64,000 nucleotides of DNA, taken from an uncultured Prevotellaceae bacterium. Its GTDB lineage: Bacteria; Bacteroidota; Bacteroidia; Bacteroidales; Bacteroidaceae. Shown here piece by piece: positions 37,173-45,146 of the stretch. Made by a program: the position numbers and the translations under genes. Below the pieces are notes generated by a model. The model was not told the origin of the DNA, searched no databases, and worked only from the letters and a program-made list of their open reading frames with translations. The stretch is from positions 24,738-88,737 of the forward strand of contig CAMJKP010000006.1 in the NCBI GenBank assembly GCA_946406435.1, written 5' to 3'. The first letter of the stretch is position 1, and the number at the start of each line of letters is the position of its first letter.

Positions 37173-37215
37173 AATTCAATTGTTTTTAAGGGTTAATACT
37201 TCGGTTTTCTGAGAG

Positions 37216-37223
37216 CAAAGTTA
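37216..37223 (-). promoter_or_regulatory. -7 promoter element of the second tonB
   Basis: Minus strand TAACTTTG, 43 nt upstream of the start codon. The remaining sequence to 37423 is AT-rich with nothing recognised. Confidence 0.5.
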
Positions 37224-37412
37224 TATAGGAGTTTTTTTCTTTGCAAGATTTTTTTCGTTTATTTTCAGAGGGTGTTGCAATACCATTTTACGTTTTACAG
37301 ATTTATAATTTACTATCATTCAAACACTTACAAATAGTCGTTATTTACCCCTTCAATACCTCATTTGCAACACTCTAAGCCCCTGTCACCCTCATAAAAA
37401 TGAATGCAACAC

Positions 37413-37452
37413 ACAAAAAAAGAGCTCATATACAAATGAAATGTATATAAGC
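37413..37452 (-). terminator. Terminator of the radical SAM gene
   Basis: GCTCATATACA (37424-37434) pairs with TGTATATAAGC (37442-37452), a 7-nt loop. On the minus strand it is followed by CTTTTTTTGTG. Confidence 0.75.
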
Positions 37453-37485
37453 CCTAACATATAATTTATGTTTTTCTGAAACGAA

Positions 37486-38346
37486 CTAACTCTTCGGTTT
37501 TCCTCGGAAACTATTACGAGCGTTACCCGACTCGCAATTCCGGCAAAGCAGTTCCGTTGCCCTATGATGACGGAAACCTTCTGTCATAGCCTTTGCACGT
37601 GGAGATTCAAGAATCTCATCAAGCGACTGGGTAAAGAGATTTCCGAGCGTGATATCGCCATTATGATCCATACAGCAAGGCACCAGACTTCCGTCCGCAA
37701 GAACGCCAATCTGTTTATGGAGAGCCATACAGAATACATCGGCCCCCCTCTGACTCTCTCGAGTGGGCAGCTCTACCTCTGGCCACTTGAATTTTCTGTC
37801 AAACTCAAGATAGAGATTATCACATAGACGATAGCCGTCAGGACGCTCATGCCAAGGCTTTTGCACGTATTTCTCCAGAAGTTGTATGACCTGCTCGTTC
37901 TCACTCTCACGTCCTCCTTGATTCCATAGCCTCAGCACAATACAAGTGCCTTGCTCAGCCGCAGGAATTGAGAATTGCATCACCTTATCTATGTACTCAG
38001 CAAGTATGCCCTTACCATTACTTTCATGAGAATGTAATGATAGCTGTACCTTATGGGGAAGAGAAGAGAGAAGACGCATCGCTCTAAGAGGTAATGTACC
38101 ATTAGACGTAAGAACGGTTTTGAAACCTTTTTCACGAGCCATACGTATGAAATCAGGCAGGAGAGGATGGAGCATAGGCTCACCCATGAGATGGAAATAC
38201 AAGAAAACAGCCCTATCACGAAGTTTATCTGTGATAAGGTCAAATTCCTGGGCGGTCATACGTCTTTCAGCCCTGTTGTGCTTCGGACAGAAATCGCAAC
38301 TCAGGTTGCATACGTTGGTTATCTCTATATAGCAGCGGTCTATCAA
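37486..38346 (-). CDS. Radical SAM/SPASM-domain protein
   Basis: 286 residues. The N-terminal IEITNVCNLSCDFCPKHNR carries the CxxxCxxC cluster that binds the S-adenosylmethionine-cleaving iron-sulfur cluster. HLMGEPMLHP and VLTSNGT are the usual next strands of the barrel. The C-terminal half has SPASM-type cysteines: GADVFCMALHKQIGVLADGSLVPCCMDHNGDITLGN and LLCRNCESG. Such proteins modify peptides or act as anaerobic enzyme activators. No candidate precursor peptide was found next to it. Divergent from the signalling operon, with its own promoter and terminator. Substrate unknown. Confidence 0.85.
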   Translation of the reverse strand: MIDRCYIEITNVCNLSCDFCPKHNRAERRMTAQEFDLITDKLRDRAVFLYFHLMGEPMLHPLLPDFIRMAREKGFKTVLTSNGTLPLRAMRLLSSLPHKVQLSLHSHESNGKGILAEYIDKVMQFSIPAAEQGTCIVLRLWNQGGRESENEQVIQLLEKYVQKPWHERPDGYRLCDNLYLEFDRKFKWPEVELPTRESQRGADVFCMALHKQIGVLADGSLVPCCMDHNGDITLGNLFTQSLDEILESPRAKAMTEGFRHHRATELLCRNCESGNARNSFRGKPKS

Positions 38347-38420
38347 ATTTATTTATGATTTTACTATTTATTCGCTAAAGCTCATCAAGCCAAAGCAAGT
38401 TCCTATTTTCAATTTGCCAG

Positions 38421-38428
38421 CAAAGTTA
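38421..38428 (-). promoter_or_regulatory. -7 promoter element of the radical SAM gene
   Basis: Minus strand TAACTTTG, 75 nt upstream of the start, back to back with the promoter of the signalling operon. Confidence 0.5.
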
Positions 38429-38458
38429 CAATAAAAATTTCTTTTTTCTTGTCATTTA

Positions 38459-38490
38459 TTTGGTTTATTCACATACTTTTGTTATCTTTG
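38459..38490 (+). promoter_or_regulatory. Consensus promoter of the signalling operon
   Basis: TTTG (38459-38462), 20-nt spacer, TATCTTTG (38483-38490), 38 nt before the first ATG. Confidence 0.7.
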
Positions 38491-38528
38491 CCAGCATAAA
38501 ACCGTAAATTTATCTTATACTTTATTCT

Positions 38529-39695
38529 ATGATTAAGATTCTAAGTGTGGATGATGAGCTTGACCTTGAGCTCCTGCTAACCCAGTTTTTCCGCAGAAAG
38601 ATCCGCAAGGGTGAATATGAGTTTTACTTTGCGCACAATGGTGTAGAGGCTATGCAGATGCTTCTGCAGCATCCAGATATTGACATAGTACTCTCCGACA
38701 TCAACATGCCGGAGATGGACGGTCTTACACTTCTGAAGAAAATAAAGGACCGCAACAACCCTGCCCTGAAGGTGGTTATGGTGAGCGCATACGGAGAAAT
38801 GAGTAATATCCGTCAGGCAATGAATAATGGTGCCTTCGACTTTGCCACCAAGCCTATTGACCTTGAAGACTTACAGCGTACCATAGAGAAGGCACGTGAG
38901 GAGATTGAGTTTGTCAAGCAGTCACAAAAAGAGCATGGACAGCTTGAAGACTTAAAAGCTGATCTCAGTCTTGCAGCCGAGGTGCAGTTGGCTATTCTGC
39001 CTAATAAGTTCCCTCCTTTCCCCGATGTGGCTTCTGACGTAGATATACATGCCACGATAAAACCGGCAAAGGATGTGGGAGGTGACTTCTACGACTTCTT
39101 CCGTATAGACGATGATCATTTAGGCTTTGTTATGGCAGACGTATCAGGTAAGGGAGTACCTGCAGCCTTGTTTATGACCATGAGCTATACTTTGCTTCGC
39201 TTCACGGGAACAAAGAGCCTGACACCTGTTTCCACAGTATCAGAATCCAACGACATGCTTTCAAAGGAGAGTTTCGACTCTATGTTCGTTACCGTCTTCT
39301 ATGGCGTATATTGTATCAGCACAGGTGAGATGCGATATGTTAATGCAGGACACAATCCCCCATATATCATCAAAGCTGACGGCAGAGTGGACGTACTGCC
39401 TAAATCCAACAATATATGCATGGGAGTGACAGAGGGATTCCCATACCAGGAGAGTATTCTGAAACTGGATAAGGGCGATATGCTTGTAACCTTTACCGAC
39501 GGCGTGACTGAGGCTTGCGACCCTAATAATAACCTATATGGTGAAGAGCGTCTTGAAGCCTTGCTTGCAACGCTTAGAGGCTATAACGCCCAACAGGTTA
39601 CCACAGCTATCGACAATGCTGTTAATGCTCATGCCAATGGCGCAGAGCAGAGTGACGACATCACGATAATGGCAATAAAGAGAAACGGAAATTAA
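38529..39695 (+). CDS. Response regulator with PP2C/SpoIIE-type serine phosphatase output
   Basis: 388 residues. Receiver domain (about 1-125) with the acidic pair in VDDE, phospho-acceptor Asp57 in VLSDINMPEMDG, and the Ser and Lys switch residues in MVSAYGE and ATKPIDLED. A short coiled coil (about 125-165) leads to a SpoIIE/PP2C-like phosphatase (about 180-385) with DVGGDFYDFF, MADVSGKGVPAALFM, VNAGHNPPYI and FTDGVTEACDP, all metal-binding or catalytic motifs. It should dephosphorylate a phosphoserine/threonine protein, as in partner-switching systems, under control of the histidine kinases encoded downstream. No anti-sigma or STAS partner gene lies in the window. First gene of the operon. 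Confidence 0.9.
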   Translation: MIKILSVDDELDLELLLTQFFRRKIRKGEYEFYFAHNGVEAMQMLLQHPDIDIVLSDINMPEMDGLTLLKKIKDRNNPALKVVMVSAYGEMSNIRQAMNNGAFDFATKPIDLEDLQRTIEKAREEIEFVKQSQKEHGQLEDLKADLSLAAEVQLAILPNKFPPFPDVASDVDIHATIKPAKDVGGDFYDFFRIDDDHLGFVMADVSGKGVPAALFMTMSYTLLRFTGTKSLTPVSTVSESNDMLSKESFDSMFVTVFYGVYCISTGEMRYVNAGHNPPYIIKADGRVDVLPKSNNICMGVTEGFPYQESILKLDKGDMLVTFTDGVTEACDPNNNLYGEERLEALLATLRGYNAQQVTTAIDNAVNAHANGAEQSDDITIMAIKRNGN

Positions 39696-39727
39696 TTACG
39701 AATAAATCTGCTACCATACGAAAGAGG

Positions 39728-41335
39728 ATGCTATTACTCGGACGAAAGTACGGAGTATTAGCAAGCGTCGCAGCAATCAGTTGCGGTGTTACCTATCTTG
39801 TGTGTGAGCAGGTGTACGAGGCAAGGACAGCCGAGCTTCAGGAACAGATATCCGACCTCCAGAAGAAAGAGCTTCAGGCAAAGGTAACACAACGTGTAAG
39901 CGAACAGATGGAGGACATCGCCTTTCAACAGAAGGATATCTCAGACAAGCAACGTGAAGAGGCTGTGAGACAGTCGCGTATAGCTGATATGGAGCGTGGA
40001 AAGGCTGAGATAGAGAGAGGATTTGCACAACAGGCTCAGAAGAAAGCTGTTCAGGCAGCAGAACAGGCCGACCAGATGCGTATCATGGCTGTGGATCAGA
40101 AGGAGCTTGCCACAAAGAATATGATGGAAGCGGAAAAGGCTCGTGCAATGGCTGATACGCTATTCTATCTGTCAATGGGAAACTCTCTTGCACAGTCAGC
40201 TCTCGCTAAGGGAAGTGTGGCTACGGATATATCACGTCTTCTCTCATACGCCTCATGGCACTATACCAAGCAGTATGGCGGTCATGAAAACTCGGATAAT
40301 GTATATAAGGCACTTCTCTATTCTTCTAATTCCATAGAGAAACTGAACACAGCCCTCAAGGGTAACGTGAGATGCGTGGACCTCATAAAGATAGACGGCG
40401 CACGCTGGGTTCTTGGCATGACAGACTACGGAGAGATTATTCTTTGCAACGATGCTGGAGAACTTAGGTACTTTACTGTTGAAAATGTTCCTTTCCGAAG
40501 TATGGCTATGCTTAGCAACAACAGAATGGCAGCTATGACATCCGACGGCATGGTAGTGGTTCTGGAGTTTAGTGGCGCACGCATTCCGCAAATGAAGGTG
40601 GAGGGCACGATAAGACTTGGAACCGGCGTGTGGAAAGACGTATGTTTCATCGGTAAGGATATGCTTGTTGCGACAAGTAATAAATCTCTTACATGGATAA
40701 ATACCAGGTTGATGGCAATCAAAGATATTGTCTCACTTGAATCTGGACTTCATGCTCTTGGATTTGAAGAAGAAACCGGTATGCTCCACATCTTCGGAAC
40801 AAACGGACTGCACTATGTAGTATCTGCCTCAAACTCAAACAAGTGCAAGCGTTCAGATATCAAAGGAGTAAAAGAACTGGTGACAGCGTTCTTCCATAAC
40901 AAGCAGAACGGTACCAACATACTTGGAACAGAGACTGGTGTGATATATGTCACAGACAAGAACGGACATATTATAAGCACCATGACTGGTCATACTGGTG
41001 CCATTACCTCTATAAAGGCTGTCAACAATTCTATTGTTTCCACAAGTTACGACCATACCATGCGTTTCTGGTCGTTTGCCGGCATGGCATCAATTGCAGA
41101 GTCAATAGAGTTCCAATTCGACTCCTGGCCTCTATCGTTTGTCGTGGACGATGAATCACAGATGATATGGATAGGCAATGAGGCTGGAGGCATGAACCGT
41201 TTCTGTACCTCCGTAAACAAGAATGCAATTGCCACACAGGCTTTATTGCGTCGCGAGTTCACACAGGATGAGTGGAACTACTATATCGGTAAATCCGTGC
41301 CTTACCGCACATTCATGAAAGGAGGTGGGAAATGA
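39728..41335 (+). CDS. Membrane-anchored coiled-coil WD40-like propeller protein
   Basis: 535 residues. One N-terminal transmembrane segment (about 8-26) is followed by a long coiled coil rich in Gln, Glu and Ala (about 30-155), a helical segment LFYLSMGNSLAQSALAKG with SYASWHYTKQYGG like the linker found before WD40 domains of STAND proteins, and a beta-propeller (about 195-535) with degenerate repeats and one clear WD40 unit (MTGHTGAITSIKAVNN...TMRFWSF). There is no catalytic domain, so it is probably a scaffold or sensor. Its stop overlaps the next start (ATGA), and it begins 33 nt after the phosphatase gene, so all are translated together. Confidence 0.78.
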   Translation: MLLLGRKYGVLASVAAISCGVTYLVCEQVYEARTAELQEQISDLQKKELQAKVTQRVSEQMEDIAFQQKDISDKQREEAVRQSRIADMERGKAEIERGFAQQAQKKAVQAAEQADQMRIMAVDQKELATKNMMEAEKARAMADTLFYLSMGNSLAQSALAKGSVATDISRLLSYASWHYTKQYGGHENSDNVYKALLYSSNSIEKLNTALKGNVRCVDLIKIDGARWVLGMTDYGEIILCNDAGELRYFTVENVPFRSMAMLSNNRMAAMTSDGMVVVLEFSGARIPQMKVEGTIRLGTGVWKDVCFIGKDMLVATSNKSLTWINTRLMAIKDIVSLESGLHALGFEEETGMLHIFGTNGLHYVVSASNSNKCKRSDIKGVKELVTAFFHNKQNGTNILGTETGVIYVTDKNGHIISTMTGHTGAITSIKAVNNSIVSTSYDHTMRFWSFAGMASIAESIEFQFDSWPLSFVVDDESQMIWIGNEAGGMNRFCTSVNKNAIATQALLRREFTQDEWNYYIGKSVPYRTFMKGGGK

Positions 41336-44106
41336 TAAAAGCCAAAAGTCTAAAGTCTAAAGTCAAAGGTCTTTTGCCTCTTGTCTTTTGTCTTTTGCCT
41401 CTTTCTGAGATAATGGCAGACGGTAGAGGTGTGCCATTCTTCCGCAATTTCTCATCGAAGGAATATTTGGCACACAATCGTAACTACGATATTACCTGCG
41501 ATGACTATGGTACTGTATTCGTTGCCAATTTCGAGGGACTTCTATACTACGATGGTGCCACATGGAGAAAAATCCATACCCCAGGCATCAGTAGAGTGAC
41601 ACGACTGGCAAAAGGCGATAGAGGCCGTATATGGGTAGGTGGCTATAACGTATTCGGCTATCTCAAATCAGACAATCAAGGACGCATACATATCCATACT
41701 ATTGTTTCTGATGCAGACAGAGGTTCTTTCTCCGAAGTGGACAATATCAAGGTGGATAAGGACAAAGTGTATGTGCATACCACTACAGGCAAGACGTATG
41801 AGGTTGTGGACGACAAGCTGCTAAGAGAACAGGAACAAAGCAAAGACACAGTCTTTACCAATAGCACCGACTCTGTAAGTCTGTTGAAGCTACCCCTTGA
41901 CATTAAGCTAAGCTACAGTCACACATACGGAATGGACTTCGGTAACAGCCGTTATTCCTTTGCACCTCTTTCCGAGACCGATGGCCTTATATCAAATGCA
42001 ATCAACAACGTCGTGTCTAGCCGTACACACATGGTTTGGGGTGCTACTGATAACGGAATCTTTGCAGTAGAAGCCCTCTCTCCATACGGACAGATTGGAG
42101 AAAGGGAAGGACTGAAAGGCGAAGTGAATTGTATCGGGCAGCTTGCCGGAACTTATTACATAGGCACGATGAAAGGCCTTTACCGCCTCAATGGAAATAG
42201 GATACAGATGGTGGAGGACATCGACCTTGCCTGCTGGCAACTTGCACGTATTTCCGATGGGAGAATGCTTGCAGCCACATCACAAGGTCTATATCTCATT
42301 ACTCCTAATGGAATACAGCATATAACTGGCGACAACACCTTCTCCGTATGTCCCGACAAAAAGAGAGGCGGCTATGTCACAGGTGAGGTGGATGGTGTTT
42401 ATTACGTTTCCCCATCTGGTCAAAAGACGTTGGTGCTACCACTCGAAAAGGTGACGAAGATTCACCACTCCAAAAACAAGTTCACGGTGGAGAGCATCTA
42501 TGGCGAGCTATGGGAACTTTCGCTATCTGATAGCAATAACGGAATAAAGGTTTCCGACAGATGCATACGCCAAAGTGCAAATGTAAATGATCCGAAGCTG
42601 AAATACACAGATCCATCAGGCACGATATGGACTACCGACCCTGAGGGCCGCTACCTGAAAGGCACCACCAAGAAGCAATCATCCAACGATCTTTCTCCGT
42701 GGATGTATCCTTTCACAAAACGAGCACTCAACTGTCTCTACGCATCCGACGACGGCAAGATGTGGGCTGGCGGCGATTTCGGTGTAATAGTACTTGACAC
42801 ACGAATGGTTAAAGAGCTGAAGCAGCAGCAAAGTTTAAGACCATATATCCGTCAGGTGATAGCAATGGGAGACTCTGTGATGTGGGGTGGTTATTCACCA
42901 AGGGACATGAAGCCAAGCTTTGAGGTGGAAGGCATAACACTTCCATCATCCTGCGACCAGCTTAATGTTACATTCTCTACAATCAATTCCTCCATAATCT
43001 GCCCAACAGAGTACCGATACCGCATCAACGGTGGTAGATGGAGCCTGTGGAGCAACCACAACGAAGTGGAAATCAATAACCTCGACTATGGTGGCAGCAG
43101 TATTGAAATCCAGGCACGCGACATGTTCGGACGTGTATCGGAAATCAGTACCCTGTATTGGTCGGTAGCCACACCTTTCTATCTACAATGGTGGGCTTAC
43201 ATCATCTATCTGCTCATACTCATAGCCATAATTCATAGGCTTTTGCAGCATCGCACAAGACGACTGAAAGCTGAAAAAATGAAACTGGAGTCGTTAGTAG
43301 CAGAGCGTACATCCGACCTGAAGAGAACGCAGGACGACCTTGTACGTATGGAACGTACCGCAGCCGTAGGTAAGCTCACCCAAGGCCTTATCGACCGTAT
43401 CCTAAACCCTATCAACTACATCAACAACTTCTCCAAACTCACTTCCGGTCTTGCACAAGACCTTATGGATGACATTGAGGATGAGAAAGAGCGAATGTCG
43501 GAGGATAGCTACGAGGACTGTGCCGACATCATACAGATGATGAAGACCAATCTGAAGAAGATAGAGGATCATGGTATCAGCACCACACGCACCCTACGTG
43601 CAATGGAGGCTATGCTCAACAGCCATATAGGCACTATGACACAGCACGACCTCATAGCACTCTGCCGACAGACAGTAGCAGTCATATCCGAATACCACAA
43701 GGATGCTATTGCAGAATATGGTATAAAACTAAAATGCGATATGCCAAACCAGCAGATGATAGTCAATATAGATGCCGGTTCTATCAAAAACGCACTCATA
43801 GCCCTGTTCAACAACAGCATATACTCAGTTGCCAAGAAAGTAAGAATAGGTCCTCCTGACTATATACCGGAAATCGTATTAAGTCTCCCGGAAGAAGGTA
43901 CGGGTATTATCATTCGCGACAACGGCATGGGCATTGGAGAGAATATCATCAACAAAGTGTTCGATCCATTCTTCACGACTAAGCCCACAGGTGAGGCTGC
44001 CGGCGTAGGACTCTATCTCGTACGCAATATCATTAACGATCATCATGGTAAAATCTCAGTTGAATCCCAACAGGATGAATACTGCCAATTCACTATAACA
44101 CTATGA
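41332..44106 (+). CDS. Two-component sensor with beta-propeller and histidine-less kinase core
   Basis: 924 residues. Signal peptide (about 1-29), extracytoplasmic beta-propeller of the reg_prop type (about 30-520; blades such as DDYGTVFVANFEGLLYYDG and GDRGRIWVGGYNVFGY), Y_Y_Y domain (about 535-610; EYRYRINGGRWSLWS), transmembrane helix (WAYIIYLLILIAIIHRLL, about 622-640), coiled coil, then a kinase module. In the dimerisation helix the segment GLIDRILNPINYINNF aligns with GIAHEIQNPLNFVINF of the next gene: Asp688 stands where the phospho-accepting histidine should be. The ATP-binding domain looks intact (NALIALFNN, DNGMGIG, GVGLYLVRNI). Likely a sensor that works through the partner kinase whose gene overlaps its stop codon. 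The propeller-Y_Y_Y layout is that of hybrid PUL regulators, but the receiver and AraC domains are absent. Confidence 0.85.
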   Translation: MIKAKSLKSKVKGLLPLVFCLLPLSEIMADGRGVPFFRNFSSKEYLAHNRNYDITCDDYGTVFVANFEGLLYYDGATWRKIHTPGISRVTRLAKGDRGRIWVGGYNVFGYLKSDNQGRIHIHTIVSDADRGSFSEVDNIKVDKDKVYVHTTTGKTYEVVDDKLLREQEQSKDTVFTNSTDSVSLLKLPLDIKLSYSHTYGMDFGNSRYSFAPLSETDGLISNAINNVVSSRTHMVWGATDNGIFAVEALSPYGQIGEREGLKGEVNCIGQLAGTYYIGTMKGLYRLNGNRIQMVEDIDLACWQLARISDGRMLAATSQGLYLITPNGIQHITGDNTFSVCPDKKRGGYVTGEVDGVYYVSPSGQKTLVLPLEKVTKIHHSKNKFTVESIYGELWELSLSDSNNGIKVSDRCIRQSANVNDPKLKYTDPSGTIWTTDPEGRYLKGTTKKQSSNDLSPWMYPFTKRALNCLYASDDGKMWAGGDFGVIVLDTRMVKELKQQQSLRPYIRQVIAMGDSVMWGGYSPRDMKPSFEVEGITLPSSCDQLNVTFSTINSSIICPTEYRYRINGGRWSLWSNHNEVEINNLDYGGSSIEIQARDMFGRVSEISTLYWSVATPFYLQWWAYIIYLLILIAIIHRLLQHRTRRLKAEKMKLESLVAERTSDLKRTQDDLVRMERTAAVGKLTQGLIDRILNPINYINNFSKLTSGLAQDLMDDIEDEKERMSEDSYEDCADIIQMMKTNLKKIEDHGISTTRTLRAMEAMLNSHIGTMTQHDLIALCRQTVAVISEYHKDAIAEYGIKLKCDMPNQQMIVNIDAGSIKNALIALFNNSIYSVAKKVRIGPPDYIPEIVLSLPEEGTGIIIRDNGMGIGENIINKVFDPFFTTKPTGEAAGVGLYLVRNIINDHHGKISVESQQDEYCQFTITL
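41345..41400. repeat. Inverted heptamer array inside coding sequence (signal peptide)
   Basis: AAAGTCT-type heptamers at 41345, 41352, 41359 and about 41366, then TTTGCCT/TTTGTCT-type heptamers at 41373, 41380, 41387 and 41394. The array lies just after the start codon of the propeller-kinase gene: the A-rich arm encodes Lys-rich residues 6-14, the T-rich arm encodes the hydrophobic core LLPLVFCLLPL. A similar word (AAAGTCT) recurs at 51852-51912. Confidence 0.8.
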
Positions 44107-44972
44107 CAGAGAAATCAACCCCCAACACCCAGCAACAATCTTCTGCTATGTCTCCTACCAAGGAAGAACTTGGCAAAGTCCTCCTCCAGCAGCAGAAACT
44201 TGCTTCATTAGGAATGCTCAGCGCCGGTATAGCGCATGAGATACAGAATCCGCTTAACTTTGTCATCAACTTCTCGAAGATGTCAGAGAAACTTATTGAT
44301 GACCTGAAGGAGGTAGTGAATGACGTGCGAGAACATATTCCTGAGGACGATGCTAATGAACTCGATGATATCACCACCGATCTCAACGTCAACCTACAGA
44401 AGATACGTGAACATGGCGAGCGTGCAGTAAGCATCATTCAAGGTATATTACTCATATCGCGTGGTAAGGAAGGAGAATGCATTCCGACTGACATTGCCCA
44501 CTTGCTGCATGAATACGTATGGCTTGCATATCATGCTCAAAGAGCGAGTGACAAATCATTCAACATATCCATTACTGAGAGCTATCAGGAGGATATGCCA
44601 CATATCATGGTTGTTCCTCAAGACCTTAGCCGTGCTGTGCTCAACGTTGTCAATAATGCCTGTTATGCCGTTACCGAAAAAGCTGCTACCGCAGGTGAAG
44701 ACTACAAGCCTACCATCAGCGTAGTGGCAAAATTGGATGGAAACGACCTTATCATCAGCATAGCAGACAACGGCTGTGGTGTGACCGACGAGGTTCGTAA
44801 TAAACTATTCCACGAAACAATTACAACCAAGCCGATAGGCAAAGGCACAGGTCTCGGAATGATTATTACCCATGACATAATTGTAAACGAGCATCATGGC
44901 CGTATCGACATCGACACTAAGCTAAATGAAGGGACAACGTTTACGTTTGTAATACCTACGAAAGGTAAATAA
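44103..44972 (+). CDS. Soluble sensor histidine kinase
   Basis: 289 residues without signal peptide, membrane helix or sensor domain. LASLGMLSAGIAHEIQNPLNF gives phospho-accepting His45. The ATP domain has the N-box (LNVVNNACYAV), G1 (IADNGCGV), the F-box region (FHETITTKPIGKGTGLGMIITHDI) and the ending GTTFTFVIPTKGK. Its DHp region is a paralogue of the histidine-less one encoded just before, and the start codon overlaps that gene's stop by 4 nt. Best guess: forms a heterodimer with the membrane pseudo-kinase and phosphorylates the receiver-PP2C protein encoded at 38529. That is inference from operon and homology. Confidence 0.87.
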   Translation: MTEKSTPNTQQQSSAMSPTKEELGKVLLQQQKLASLGMLSAGIAHEIQNPLNFVINFSKMSEKLIDDLKEVVNDVREHIPEDDANELDDITTDLNVNLQKIREHGERAVSIIQGILLISRGKEGECIPTDIAHLLHEYVWLAYHAQRASDKSFNISITESYQEDMPHIMVVPQDLSRAVLNVVNNACYAVTEKAATAGEDYKPTISVVAKLDGNDLIISIADNGCGVTDEVRNKLFHETITTKPIGKGTGLGMIITHDIIVNEHHGRIDIDTKLNEGTTFTFVIPTKGK

Positions 44973-45146
44973 AAAAGACCCACCCCCTTACCCCTCCCGT
45001 AAAAGGAGGGGAGTAGATAGTAATACTCATTAACAATGAAAGATAAAAACCATTACACATATACCAGTTATTCCCAACCTCCACAGCGAGAAAAGGGTAA
45101 CTACTCCCCTCCCTTTATGGGAGGGGTAAGGGGGTGGGTCTTTTTA
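44971..45146. repeat. Palindromic element pair (28-nt inverted arms) around the receptor start
   Basis: Arm 44971-44998 (beginning AAAAAAGACCCACCCCC) and arm 45119-45146 are reverse complements at 27 of 28 positions. Each arm also closes its own hairpin: CCCCTCC/GGAGGGG at 44991-45011 and at 45106-45126. The left arm starts inside the kinase stop codon and can serve as terminator. The right arm is translated as part of the receptor's signal peptide. Confidence 0.85.

Noticed and set aside
41332..44106. Classical hybrid two-component regulator (HTCS) for the polysaccharide locus
   Set aside because: The propeller and Y_Y_Y domains fit, but there is no receiver or AraC domain, and the gene is about 10 kb away in a different operon.
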